Positions 7,917 to 16,413 of a DNA stretch of 64,000 nucleotides are shown piece after piece. The DNA is taken from assembly GCA_048268485.1 (NCBI GenBank), contig JBLWVL010000001.1, positions 94,876 to 158,875 on the forward strand. Reading direction: 5' to 3'. Under the pieces are notes generated by a model. It saw nothing but the letters and a program-made list of their open reading frames with translations. It had not been told where the DNA came from and did no database searches. The position numbers and the translations under genes are program-made. Numbering within the stretch: the first letter of the stretch is position 1; each line of letters opens with the position of its first letter. The stretch comes from Oceanospirillum sp048268485. GTDB taxonomy: Bacteria > Pseudomonadota > Gammaproteobacteria > Pseudomonadales > Halomonadaceae.

Positions 7917-9233
7917 ATGTCATCGAACGTCTCTGTAAAACGTCTTGTTTCCTCCCAAGCTGATTTCTCCCAACAACTTGATACCCTACTTGCCTGGGAG
8001 TCGGTTTCTGATACCGCTGTTAACGAAGCGGTTACTGATATTTTGCATCAGGTTAAGCATCAGGGTGATAAAGCAGTTATGGCATTTACAGAACGCTTTG
8101 ATCATCTGCATGTGGATGATTTTTCCAGCCTTGAAATGACCCAGGAGCGCCTTCAGCAGGCTCTGGATGGCTTACCTGCAGAGCGGCGGACAGCTCTGGA
8201 ACGTGCCGCCGAACGCGTGCGTTCTTATCACGAGAAGCAGGCTCAGGGCCAGGGTTCCTGGGAGTACACTGAAGAGGATGGCACCTTGTTGGGACAGCAG
8301 GTGATGCCGATGGATCGTGTCGGTGTTTATGTTCCTGGTGGTAAGGCGGCCTACCCATCCTCTGTGCTCATGAATGCGATTCCGGCTAAAGTCGCCGGAG
8401 TGAAAGAGATCATCATGGTGGTGCCTACACCCCATGGCGAGCTGAATGAGCTGGTTCTGGCTGCAGCCTGCATCTCTGGTGTTGATCGCGTGTTTACTAT
8501 TGGTGGTGCTCAGGCGGTTGCTGCTCTGGCCTATGGAACCGAAACGGTACCTCGGGTCGATAAGATCGTTGGCCCCGGCAACATCTTTGTCGCAACAGCT
8601 AAGCGTATGGTTTTTGGCGCGGTTGGTATTGATATGATCGCTGGCCCTTCTGAAATTCTTGTGGTTTGTGACGGCAAAACTAACCCGGACTGGATTGCCA
8701 TGGATCTTTTTTCTCAGGCAGAGCACGATGAAGATGCTCAGCCTATTCTGGTGAGTTGGGATAAAGACTTTATTGACCAGGTTGAAGCCAGTATCCAGAA
8801 ACTGATGCCAACTCTTGAGCGTGAGCCTATCGTTCGGGTCTCTATGGCGGAGCGGGCTGCTCTGATTCAGGTGAAGGATCTGGATGAGGCGATTGAGGTT
8901 ACGAATCGTATCGCGCCGGAACACCTTGAACTCTCCATAGAAGATCCTCAGGCCGTTGTAGGCCGGGTTCGCCATGCTGGTGCTATCTTTATGGGGCGCT
9001 ATACAGCAGAAGCGCTGGGGGACTACTGTGCAGGACCTAACCATGTTTTGCCTACATCGGGAACAGCGCGTTTTTCATCGCCTTTAGGGGTCTATGATTT
9101 CCAGAAGCGCTCATCATTGATCATGTGTTCGGCAGATGGCGCCTCTGAGATGGGAAAAATTGCTTCTGTTCTGGCTCGTGGGGAGAGCTTAACGGCACAT
9201 GCCCGTTCTGCAGAGTACCGCATTAAAGACTAA
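7917..9233 (+). CDS. hisD: Histidinol dehydrogenase HisD
   Basis: NAD-dependent, zinc-binding enzyme for the last two steps of histidine synthesis (histidinol to histidine). Family motifs are clear: YVPGGKAAYPSSVLMNA, GPGNIFVATAKR, DMIAGPSEILV, FSQAEHDEDAQ and the C-terminal GDYCAGPNHVLPTSGTAR. The ATG at 7917 gives 438 residues, normal for HisD. The frame extends upstream to 7845, but that part is not like the family. A strong terminator follows 20 bases after the stop. Confidence 0.96.
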   Translation: MSSNVSVKRLVSSQADFSQQLDTLLAWESVSDTAVNEAVTDILHQVKHQGDKAVMAFTERFDHLHVDDFSSLEMTQERLQQALDGLPAERRTALERAAERVRSYHEKQAQGQGSWEYTEEDGTLLGQQVMPMDRVGVYVPGGKAAYPSSVLMNAIPAKVAGVKEIIMVVPTPHGELNELVLAAACISGVDRVFTIGGAQAVAALAYGTETVPRVDKIVGPGNIFVATAKRMVFGAVGIDMIAGPSEILVVCDGKTNPDWIAMDLFSQAEHDEDAQPILVSWDKDFIDQVEASIQKLMPTLEREPIVRVSMAERAALIQVKDLDEAIEVTNRIAPEHLELSIEDPQAVVGRVRHAGAIFMGRYTAEALGDYCAGPNHVLPTSGTARFSSPLGVYDFQKRSSLIMCSADGASEMGKIASVLARGESLTAHARSAEYRIKD

Positions 9234-9253
9234 GTCTGACCTGCATCTTGTAT

Positions 9254-9279
9254 AAAACCGGCCTTGGCCGGTTTTTTTT
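9254..9279. terminator. Rho-independent terminator after hisD
   Basis: A perfect GC-rich stem aaaaccggcc / ggccggtttt with a 2-base tt between the arms is followed by a run of T on the plus strand. The A-run on the other side makes it usable from the minus strand too, where the EamA gene ends at 9310. Confidence 0.88.
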
Positions 9280-9309
9280 ATGGACTGACACAGGTTCGCT
9301 GGAATACTT

Positions 9310-10194
9310 TCAGATTTGATCGGGTTTAATTACTGCTTTTGCTCTGAGTGTCACAGGGCTGGCGATAAAACCACCGGTTACGACAAGCAGCAAGGCCGCG
9401 AGTAAAATAAAACTCCATTCGCTGATACCGGCTAAAACCAGACTAAAAGCGGTGATTAAAGGTGCCGCAAAACTGGATATAGCCAGAAGAGAGCGGTTGC
9501 CCTGCTTCATACCTATATCCCAGAGGTAGAAGGCTCCCCCCACCGGGCCGAATCCTAATAGTAGGGCGCCTATAATTTCTGTGGCGGAAAGCTGCCAGTA
9601 AGCTGTCTCAAAGAAAAAATGAGCAATCAGAGATAACAGGGCAACGACTAATGATAGCCAGCCAATATTGTCGGCACTGCCGGTGTTTTTTGAGAGATAC
9701 CAGGAATAGCTCGACCAAATTAAGGCACAGGATGCAGCCAGCAGGTAGCCAGTCATGTAATTGGGGGATATATCAGAAAATGCTGAGACTCCCTGATGCT
9801 GGCTTATCACCAGACTTACTCCGGTAAAACCGATCAGACCACCATATAACGCCTGTTTCTTCCTGCCCTTTTCAGCTACAAATAAGGTCAGAATCAAGGG
9901 CCACAGATAGACAATCAGACTGACCTGAATCGCCGGAGCAAACTTAAGCGCCATAAAATAGCAAAAATGAAACCCGAATAAACCTACTATGCCGATCAGC
10001 CACTGGGATGGCGTCATAACCGGGCGCTCAAAGAGTGCAGTATGTTGGACTCCACGCTTTACAAACATCAAAGCTGCAGATATTGAAAAGCAGATAAAAA
10101 GTAGCTGAAATGCTGGGATTTCATTGGTCAGACTGCCAAGCAGAGCAAGTACGCCCCATGAGCTGATTGCAGTTAAACCTAAGAAAGTGGGCAT
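9310..10194 (-). CDS. EamA/DMT-family membrane exporter
   Basis: Ten-helix drug/metabolite transporter (294 residues) with two EamA repeats (about 2-135 and 150-280). The first half has YFMALKFAPAIQVSLIVYLWP, trimmed here as LKFAPAIQVSLIVYLWP, and the second has GPVGGAFYLWDIGMKQGN, the usual pair for DMT proteins. The look of the second repeat recalls YddG-type aromatic amino acid exporters, but the substrate cannot be assigned. It is 142 bases downstream of the AraC regulator at 10337-11077 on the same strand and may be controlled by it. Confidence 0.85.
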   Translation of the reverse strand: MPTFLGLTAISSWGVLALLGSLTNEIPAFQLLFICFSISAALMFVKRGVQHTALFERPVMTPSQWLIGIVGLFGFHFCYFMALKFAPAIQVSLIVYLWPLILTLFVAEKGRKKQALYGGLIGFTGVSLVISQHQGVSAFSDISPNYMTGYLLAASCALIWSSYSWYLSKNTGSADNIGWLSLVVALLSLIAHFFFETAYWQLSATEIIGALLLGFGPVGGAFYLWDIGMKQGNRSLLAISSFAAPLITAFSLVLAGISEWSFILLAALLLVVTGGFIASPVTLRAKAVIKPDQI

Positions 10195-10336
10195 ATTGCT
10201 GACTCCATACTGAATGACCGATAAGTTATGGTCAGGATTTTAGAGTCAATTGAGAGAGCTTGGTGTGCTGAAAAGCTGATATTTTATTCTTGAATAGACA
10301 TTTAAAGGCCCTTGATAAGGTATTTAAAGCAGAGAT

Positions 10337-11077
10337 TTAGCGAGCCCGGTAGGCTTTAGGTGGCTGCCCCCAGTATTGACGAAAACTGCGACTGAACGCT
10401 GATGCATCGGTATAGCCAACATTCTGCGCAATAATTGCAATGGGGGTATCACTATGACTGAGTAGTGCTCGTGCCTTTTGCATGCGCAATACCTTAAGGT
10501 ATTGCAAGGGAGGCTGACCATAGATATCGGTAAAGCGCTGCTTGAAATGGCTCAGGCTTAAACATGCGATATCCGATAACTGGCTAAGCTCAGGCGTATA
10601 ACTGAGATCTTTTTTCAGAAAGTCGACAACCAACTCTATTCTTTTATCCCTCCGTGCATAGGGCTCCTGTTGAGCGAGTAAGTGATAAAAGATATGGCCC
10701 ATAGATTGTTCAATATCTGGATCGAGTTGGTTATTGAGTTGCTGTTCTGCAAAAAGGCAGAAGTCAAAGAAGTGGTTGCTGAGCGCTAGAAGAGGTTTTT
10801 CCAGTTGAGTCAGGTGCGTTGGGAGCTTGTGGATATCTGCAACCAGAAAACGTGATTCCTGGTGGGAGGAGAAGCGATGGATATGACCCGGAGGAATGAC
10901 AACTGCCTGTTTCACCCCCAGCTCTGACTCAAATCTGAAGGACAGATGCTCACAGGCTTCAGAAGAACCAATCGCCAGTTTGATCCTTCCCTGCAAAGGA
11001 ATAACAACCTGAGCATGTTTATGTCGGTGACTTCTGGGGTTCAGGGTGTACGACCGAAGTGATAATCGTGTTTGCAC
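10337..11077 (-). CDS. AraC-family regulator with N-terminal cupin
   Basis: Transcription regulator of 246 residues. The N-terminal part looks like a cupin ligand-sensing fold, with a histidine-rich start (SHRHKHAQVV) and VIPPGHIHRFS. The C-terminal 100 residues are a two-helix-turn-helix AraC domain: LSLSHFKQRFTDIYGQPPLQY, then IAIIAQNVGYTDASAFSRSF and a final YWGQPPKAYR. The start is GTG at 11077. It lies 9 bases after the sensor kinase stop, so the two are almost certainly co-transcribed. Ligand and targets are unknown; the downstream exporter is the obvious candidate target. Confidence 0.88.
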   Translation of the reverse strand: MQTRLSLRSYTLNPRSHRHKHAQVVIPLQGRIKLAIGSSEACEHLSFRFESELGVKQAVVIPPGHIHRFSSHQESRFLVADIHKLPTHLTQLEKPLLALSNHFFDFCLFAEQQLNNQLDPDIEQSMGHIFYHLLAQQEPYARRDKRIELVVDFLKKDLSYTPELSQLSDIACLSLSHFKQRFTDIYGQPPLQYLKVLRMQKARALLSHSDTPIAIIAQNVGYTDASAFSRSFRQYWGQPPKAYRAR

Positions 11078-11086
11078 AGTCTGTAC

Positions 11087-12967
11087 TTAGCCCCCTACAG
11101 ACAGTGTTTCCGGTAAAAGAGGCAGTTGTATCATAACTTTCAGTCCTTCACCTGGCTTGGATGCAGCCTGAATACTGCCAGCAAGGGCTTGAGAAACCTG
11201 ATTGTAAACGATATGCATACCAAGGCCGGTACAGTTACTGTCCCGTCTGGAGGTATGAAAAGGTTCAAACAGTTTATTAAGCTCCTGCTGTGACATGCCC
11301 TGACCATTATCCTGATAGCAGATCGAAAGTCCGTCCTGTGTTTCCTTGATTGATATGGTAATACTATTGGATGCATCAGAGGATTTAAAAGCATGCACAA
11401 TACTATTCTTAATCATCTGATGAAATATTTGTACCCAGCTTTGGGTAATTGTGGGCCAGTTCAGGTTGTCTTCACATGTGAGCTGAACACTAACCTGTTT
11501 ATCCTGTAGTTGTTGTTGTAACCCGACAATGATGTCGCCGAGTAGTTGTTTGACATAGATGGGTTCAACCTTGCCTTGCCCGTTCTGTGCCGCAGTCTGC
11601 TTGAACACCTGTATCAAACGAACAACCCGCTGCAGATTCGCTTGCATTAATTTGTAGGCTTCGTGGTTAGGATCTTCCTCTGAGTCAGGCTCAAGCATCA
11701 TGCCCGCTGTAATGGCAACCCCCAAGGGTGTATTGATCTCATGGGCGATACCGGAAATTAGTGAAGCCAGAGCAGCCATTTTTTCACGCTCTATAAGCTG
11801 GCTTTGGGTGATTTCAAGTTTTCGAAGAGATTGCTCAAGCTCGAGTGTCCTCAGAACAACGCGTTTTTCCAGTGTCTCATTGAGTTCCTGTAAAGCTTGC
11901 TCTGCCCGTTTGCGGGAAGTGATCTCGATGGCCGATCCTCGCATGCTAACGGCCTGAGACTGAGGGTGTACCTGTGTTCCGTGGAAGATAAAGTTACGCT
12001 CTTCACCATGAAGGTTCAGCCTGACTTCTACGCCTTTGAAATCATGGCCCTGGCGCATTGCTTCAATCATTGTTCTATCTGGAATAAGGTCAGTTAACTG
12101 ATGGCCGTACGTCTGGTTATCGGTGATCCCCAGCTGAGCTTGCATCTGTTCTGAGGCAAAAGTAACCCGGCCCTCAGCGTCTGTCTCCCAGAGCCAGTCA
12201 GAGGCTGAATTGGCAAAGTCGGTAAAGCGGTCTCTTTCTGTTTCTATTTCTGTATAGAGCTGGTTTAAGTTGTAACTGAGTTGATTAACCGAAAGAGCCA
12301 GTATACTGATTTCATCATGCTCTGAGGTTATAAAGGGCACCTGATCCAGTTGTATGGCTTCATGTGCTTGATTGGGGCGGAATTGATCCAGGTAGTTCAG
12401 GATTTTCAGTATCCGGCGGTTTACGCTAAGTTGAAAAACCCAGAGAATCAGGCCTGAAACGATAAATGTTTTTATGCCATTGGCGATCAGTGTCGATAAG
12501 AATGTTTGTAGAAGTTGCTGATAAATTCGTTCCGACGAAGACTCGACGTAGAGCTGACCTAACATAAAGCGAGTACTGTCCTGACCACTGTACTGAAGAG
12601 GAATCAGGCGGCTCATCTTATCACCGGTTACTTCTTTTCCTGCTTGCCAAACCTGGTTGCTGGTTGCTGAAGTAACTTTTATAAAGGAGATATCCGGTAA
12701 CTTGACTAAGCCTTCCAGACGAATATTGAGCTGGTGTTCATTAAATTCCCACAGATTAATTGTCAGTGATTCGACATGGACATCCTTTAGTTCCTGAAAC
12801 CGTGTTTCAACAGAGCTGACTTCCTTGCGGTAATCACTATAGAGTTGAATCAGGGTGGAGGTCAGGGTAATCAGGCTGCTGATTATGATGAGAACGATAA
12901 TAATCCTGCGACCGATGATACTGGCGAAGGGATGTCGTGAGAGCTTGTGTGAATTCGACAGCTGCAT
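11087..12967 (-). CDS. Membrane sensor histidine kinase with PAS domain
   Basis: Sensor kinase of 626 residues. A transmembrane helix at about 21-42 and another at about 163-182 bracket a periplasmic sensor region. A HAMP-like linker follows, then a PAS domain (about 245-355, with DWLWETDAEGRVTF), a coiled coil (about 356-400) and the histidine box GIAHEINTPLG with phospho-acceptor His409. The ATPase domain has N, G1 and G2 boxes (YQDNGQGM, FEPFHTSRRDSNCTGLGMHI). No receiver or response regulator is encoded nearby. It is followed by an AraC gene, an unusual partner. The signal is unknown. Confidence 0.9.
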   Translation of the reverse strand: MQLSNSHKLSRHPFASIIGRRIIIVLIIISSLITLTSTLIQLYSDYRKEVSSVETRFQELKDVHVESLTINLWEFNEHQLNIRLEGLVKLPDISFIKVTSATSNQVWQAGKEVTGDKMSRLIPLQYSGQDSTRFMLGQLYVESSSERIYQQLLQTFLSTLIANGIKTFIVSGLILWVFQLSVNRRILKILNYLDQFRPNQAHEAIQLDQVPFITSEHDEISILALSVNQLSYNLNQLYTEIETERDRFTDFANSASDWLWETDAEGRVTFASEQMQAQLGITDNQTYGHQLTDLIPDRTMIEAMRQGHDFKGVEVRLNLHGEERNFIFHGTQVHPQSQAVSMRGSAIEITSRKRAEQALQELNETLEKRVVLRTLELEQSLRKLEITQSQLIEREKMAALASLISGIAHEINTPLGVAITAGMMLEPDSEEDPNHEAYKLMQANLQRVVRLIQVFKQTAAQNGQGKVEPIYVKQLLGDIIVGLQQQLQDKQVSVQLTCEDNLNWPTITQSWVQIFHQMIKNSIVHAFKSSDASNSITISIKETQDGLSICYQDNGQGMSQQELNKLFEPFHTSRRDSNCTGLGMHIVYNQVSQALAGSIQAASKPGEGLKVMIQLPLLPETLSVGG

Positions 12968-13075
12968 AGAGACTACCAGTCACCCAATAAAATGTGGCTA
13001 ACGTATTATTTTCAGCATAAAGGCTGAATAGGGTACTGGCAACTGTATTCAGTAGGTTTTGCCAGGCTTTAAAGC

Positions 13076-13104
13076 ACCAAGCCCCGGGTTACCCGGGGCT
13101 TGGT
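13076..13104 (-). terminator. Strong hairpin after purH
   Basis: A perfect 13-base-pair stem (accaagccccggg / cccggggcttggt) with a 3-base loop lies 45 bases after the purH stop. There is no long T-run on either side, so its efficiency as an intrinsic terminator is uncertain. It separates purH from the sensor kinase gene downstream on the same strand. Confidence 0.75.
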
Positions 13105-13148
13105 CTGTCTTTATATATCAGGTCAGGCGACATTCAGCCGCCCAATCT

Positions 13149-14732
13149 CTAGTGCCGGAAGTGGCGCATACCGGTAAATACCATTGCCATACCGTGCTCA
13201 TCAGCGGCATCAATAACTTCCTGATCACGCATAGAGCCACCAGGTTGAATCACAGCACTGATACCGGCTTTAGCGGCTGCATCGATACCGTCACGGAACG
13301 GGAAGAAGGCATCAGATGCCATGACAGATCCTGGTACTTCCAGCCCTTCATCTTCTGCTTTGATACCGGCGATTTTCGCGCTGTACACCCGACTCATCTG
13401 GCCGGCACCTACACCAATGGTCTGACCGTTTCTCACATACACAATCGCATTAGATTTAACGAATTTCGCCACTTTCCAGGCAAAGGCCAGATCACGCATC
13501 TGCTCTTCAGTTGGTGCTTTCTTCGTTACGACTTTCAGATCTTCATCTGTGACCATACCCAGGTCACGATCCTGCACGAGAAGGCCGCCGTTCACGCGTT
13601 TGTAGTCCAGACTGTGATCGCGCTCGCCTGGCCAGTTGTCGCCACAATCCAGCAAACGTACGTTAGCCTTAGTAGCAACAATTGCACTGGCTTTTTCAGA
13701 AACTCCCGGTGCGATAATGACTTCAACAAACTGACGATCGACAATCGCTTGTGCTGTTTCTGCATCCAGTGGACGGTTAAAGGCGATGATGCCACCGAAA
13801 GCAGAAGTCGGGTCGGTTTGAAAAGCGAGTTCATAAGCTTGCAGTGGACTGTCAGCAATCGCAACACCGCAAGGATTTGCGTGTTTGACGATCACACAGG
13901 CTGGCTCTACGAAAGATTTCACACACTCGAACGCCGCATCGGTATCGGCGACGTTGTTGAAAGACAGCTCTTTACCCTGCAGCTGCTTTGCAGTGGAAAC
14001 ACTGGCTTCAACCGGATTTTTCTCAACATAGAAGGCTGCTTTCTGGTGTGGGTTTTCACCGTAGCGCATCTCCTGTTTTTTCTCGTACTGCACATTGTAA
14101 GTACGGGCAAAGTTTTCGCTGCCACCTTCAACCAGGCGACCAAAATAGTTGGCGATCATACCGTCATAAGCTGCAGTGTGCTCGAAGGCTTTAATGGCCA
14201 GGTCAAAACGTGTTTCCTGTGCAACAGCACCTTCGTTGGTATCCATGTCAGCTAGAATGCGACTGTAGTCGTTCACATCAACCACGATAGAAACAAAAGC
14301 ATGATTTTTAGCAGTGGAGCGGACCATGGTCGGACCGCCAATGTCGATGTTTTCTACCGCCATCTCCAGCGTGCAATCATCACGGGCAACGGTGGCTTCA
14401 AACGGGTATAGGTTAACAGCAACCAGATCGATACCCTGAATACCGTTTTCAGCCATCACCGCATCATCCATGCCGCGACGAGCCAGAATGCCACCGTGAA
14501 TTTTAGGGTGCAGAGTTTTAACACGGCCATCCATCATCTCAGGGAAGCCCGTGTAATCAGAAACTTCAACTGCTGGTACGCCCTGCTCTTTCAGCAGTTT
14601 GTACGTGCCGCCGGTGGACAGAATTTCAACACCGCGCTCGGTCAGTGCTTTGGCAAAGTCAACAACGCCGGTTTTATCCGAGACGCTGATTAATGCCCGG
14701 CGAACCGGCAGATTTTGTGCTTTGGCAGACAT
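13149..14732 (-). CDS. purH: Bifunctional AICAR transformylase / IMP cyclohydrolase PurH
   Basis: Catalyses the last two steps of purine synthesis to IMP. The N-terminal IMP cyclohydrolase domain (about 1-200) starts RRALISVSDKTGVVDFAK and has STGGTYKLL and MMDGRVKTLHPKIHGG. The transformylase domain follows, with KHANPCGVA and the C-terminal QPGGSMRDQEVI. At 527 residues it is full length. It sits downstream of fis and dusB on the same strand, a common arrangement. purD, which often follows purH in relatives, is not found here. Confidence 0.97.
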   Translation of the reverse strand: MSAKAQNLPVRRALISVSDKTGVVDFAKALTERGVEILSTGGTYKLLKEQGVPAVEVSDYTGFPEMMDGRVKTLHPKIHGGILARRGMDDAVMAENGIQGIDLVAVNLYPFEATVARDDCTLEMAVENIDIGGPTMVRSTAKNHAFVSIVVDVNDYSRILADMDTNEGAVAQETRFDLAIKAFEHTAAYDGMIANYFGRLVEGGSENFARTYNVQYEKKQEMRYGENPHQKAAFYVEKNPVEASVSTAKQLQGKELSFNNVADTDAAFECVKSFVEPACVIVKHANPCGVAIADSPLQAYELAFQTDPTSAFGGIIAFNRPLDAETAQAIVDRQFVEVIIAPGVSEKASAIVATKANVRLLDCGDNWPGERDHSLDYKRVNGGLLVQDRDLGMVTDEDLKVVTKKAPTEEQMRDLAFAWKVAKFVKSNAIVYVRNGQTIGVGAGQMSRVYSAKIAGIKAEDEGLEVPGSVMASDAFFPFRDGIDAAAKAGISAVIQPGGSMRDQEVIDAADEHGMAMVFTGMRHFRH

Positions 14733-14819
14733 AATGTGCTCTTTTCTCTTATATAGGTGAGTAAGAAAACAGAAAGCGGCAGAGGTGATCTGCCGCTTTC
14801 ATCAAAAAGTCGGTTTGGA

Positions 14820-15134
14820 TTACAGCATGCCGTAGGTCTTAAGCTTTTTACGCAGCGTGCCACGATTAAGGCCGAGAATCTCAGAGGCCTGACTCTGATT
14901 ATCTTTTGTATAGGTCATAACCGCTTCCAGCAAAGGGGCTTCAACCTCCGCCAGCACCATCTGATAGAGATTGCTGGCAGGTTGCCCGTCAAGATGAGCA
15001 AAATAATTACTCATGGCTTCTTCAACACTGCTACGCAATGTTTTTTGACTTGCCTGGGCCTGCATGATGATCTCAGGAGGGTTATCGGGGATATCTGTAT
15101 TAATACTCATATTCTTATCGCTAAGTGCCTTCAC
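14820..15134 (-). CDS. fis: DNA-bending protein Fis
   Basis: Nucleoid-associated factor that bends DNA and activates stable-RNA promoters. The C-terminal helix-turn-helix is highly recognisable: NQSQASEILGLNRGTLRKKLKTYGML; key parts are SQASEILGLN and RGTLRKKLK. A GTG at 15134 overlaps the dusB stop (GTGA) and is preceded by GGGAGG nine bases upstream, so it is chosen (104 residues). An ATG at 15110 would give 96 residues, closer to E. coli Fis at 98. The dusB-fis pairing is conserved in gammaproteobacteria and implies coupled expression. Confidence 0.95.
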   Translation of the reverse strand: MKALSDKNMSINTDIPDNPPEIIMQAQASQKTLRSSVEEAMSNYFAHLDGQPASNLYQMVLAEVEAPLLEAVMTYTKDNQSQASEILGLNRGTLRKKLKTYGML

Positions 15135-16141
15135 GACAGGTTTCCTCCCACAAGGGACGATATGTCATGTGCCTGATCCGGTTTCAGTATAAAGTGCTTG
15201 ACCGCTTCTTGCTGCTCTTTGGGCTGTTCCAGGCGATTAAAGTACCGACGGAAGTGAGTGCCATTTTCATGAGCTCCAAGATACCAGTTAACATGTTTTC
15301 GGGCGATGCGTACCCCCATCACTTCTCCGTAAAACTGATAAAGCTCATCCAGATGACGGCTTAAAATATCCAGACGAACTCGAGCATCAGGCTCAGGTAA
15401 GTGTTGGCCTGTTTCCAGGAAGTGACTAATTTGACGGAATATCCAAGGGCGCCCTTGGGCACCGCGACCAATCATAACGGCATCCGCACCTGTGTAGTCC
15501 ATAACATAGCGGGCTTTTTCCGGCGATGTAATATCACCATTGGCGAATACCGGAATTGAAATACTTTGCTTTATTTGGGCAATAGTATCGTATTCTGCTT
15601 CACCCTTGTATGCATCGGCTCGGGTTCGGCCATGAACTGCCAATGCCTGAATCCCACTTTGCTCTGCAATACGAGCAATAGTCACACCGTTTCGGTTTTC
15701 CGGGTTCCAGCCTGTGCGTATCTTGAGGGTAACCGGAATATCCACAGCCCCGACAACGGCTTTCAGGATGTCCGCCACAAGCTTTTCATCCTTCAGTAAA
15801 GCGGATCCTGCCGCTTTATTACAGACCTTTTTTGCTGGGCATCCCATATTGATATCAATAATCTGGGCACCTTGTTCGGCATTCAGACGGGCAGCTTCAG
15901 CCAGCATATCCGGATCTCCGCCAGCAATTTGCACAGATCTGGGCTCGTCTTCACCACTATGATTCATGCGTAAGCGGGATTTCCGGGTATTCCAAAGGGT
16001 TACATCCGACGTGATCATTTCTGACACCACAAGACCGGCACCCATTTCACGGCAGAGCTGCCGGAAGGGGCGATCGGTAACGCCAGCCATGGGTGCAAGA
16101 ATGACCGGACTGTCTAGGGTGTAAGAACCAATTTTAACCAT
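15131..16141 (-). CDS. dusB: tRNA-dihydrouridine synthase DusB
   Basis: FMN-dependent enzyme that reduces uridine to dihydrouridine in tRNA. The TIM-barrel N-terminus has VILAPMAGVTDRPFRQL, and the active-site region reads NMGCPAKKVCNKAAGSALL with the catalytic cysteine. A FANGDITSPEKA stretch and the MIGRGAQGRPWIF motif complete the family pattern. The length of 336 residues is normal. It overlaps fis by 4 bases and is the first gene of the dusB-fis unit. Confidence 0.95.
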   Translation of the reverse strand: MVKIGSYTLDSPVILAPMAGVTDRPFRQLCREMGAGLVVSEMITSDVTLWNTRKSRLRMNHSGEDEPRSVQIAGGDPDMLAEAARLNAEQGAQIIDINMGCPAKKVCNKAAGSALLKDEKLVADILKAVVGAVDIPVTLKIRTGWNPENRNGVTIARIAEQSGIQALAVHGRTRADAYKGEAEYDTIAQIKQSISIPVFANGDITSPEKARYVMDYTGADAVMIGRGAQGRPWIFRQISHFLETGQHLPEPDARVRLDILSRHLDELYQFYGEVMGVRIARKHVNWYLGAHENGTHFRRYFNRLEQPKEQQEAVKHFILKPDQAHDISSLVGGNLS

Positions 16142-16311
16142 GGGTAACCGTAAAGTATAAACGCCACGCCAAGGTCTTGGCGTAGAGCTTCGTTAGGCTT
16201 TAATAAGCGCTGAGCATCATAAATCGAGGGGCGCTAATGATACTAGGAATCCGGCAAGTGTAAAGCTGAACCCAGAATGTATTGATCAAAATGTATACAA
16301 TAATGGCATTA

Positions 16312-16351
16312 GAATACGAAAGCCCTGCTGTATTCGTATGGGCAGCAGGGC
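16312..16351. repeat. Two overlapping inverted repeats after gdhA
   Basis: Two stems share sequence here. One pairs gccctgctg (16322-16330) with cagcagggc (16343-16351). The other pairs atacgaa (16314-16320) with ttcgtat (16333-16339). They cannot form together. The element lies about 60 bases downstream of the gdhA stop on the minus strand, with no long T-run. It could be a terminator or an alternating RNA structure upstream of dusB. Confidence 0.5.
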
Positions 16352-16413
16352 ATCGCTTGGTGAGAAAGCAGCAAGTGTTGTGCTATTTATGGTGTTTTCT
16401 GTTTTACAGGCCG

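Noticed and set aside
8172..9044. Open frame of 290 codons on the minus strand inside hisD
   Set aside because: Antisense shadow of hisD with no motif.
13059..14255. Open frame of 398 codons on the plus strand opposite purH
   Set aside because: It is fully antisense to a well-supported purH and shows no family features; its length reflects the codon pattern of purH.
16292..16299. Palindrome tgtataca upstream of dusB, like some GntR-type operators
   Set aside because: Only 8 bases, about 150 bases from the dusB start, and without a second copy or a nearby GntR gene; could be chance.
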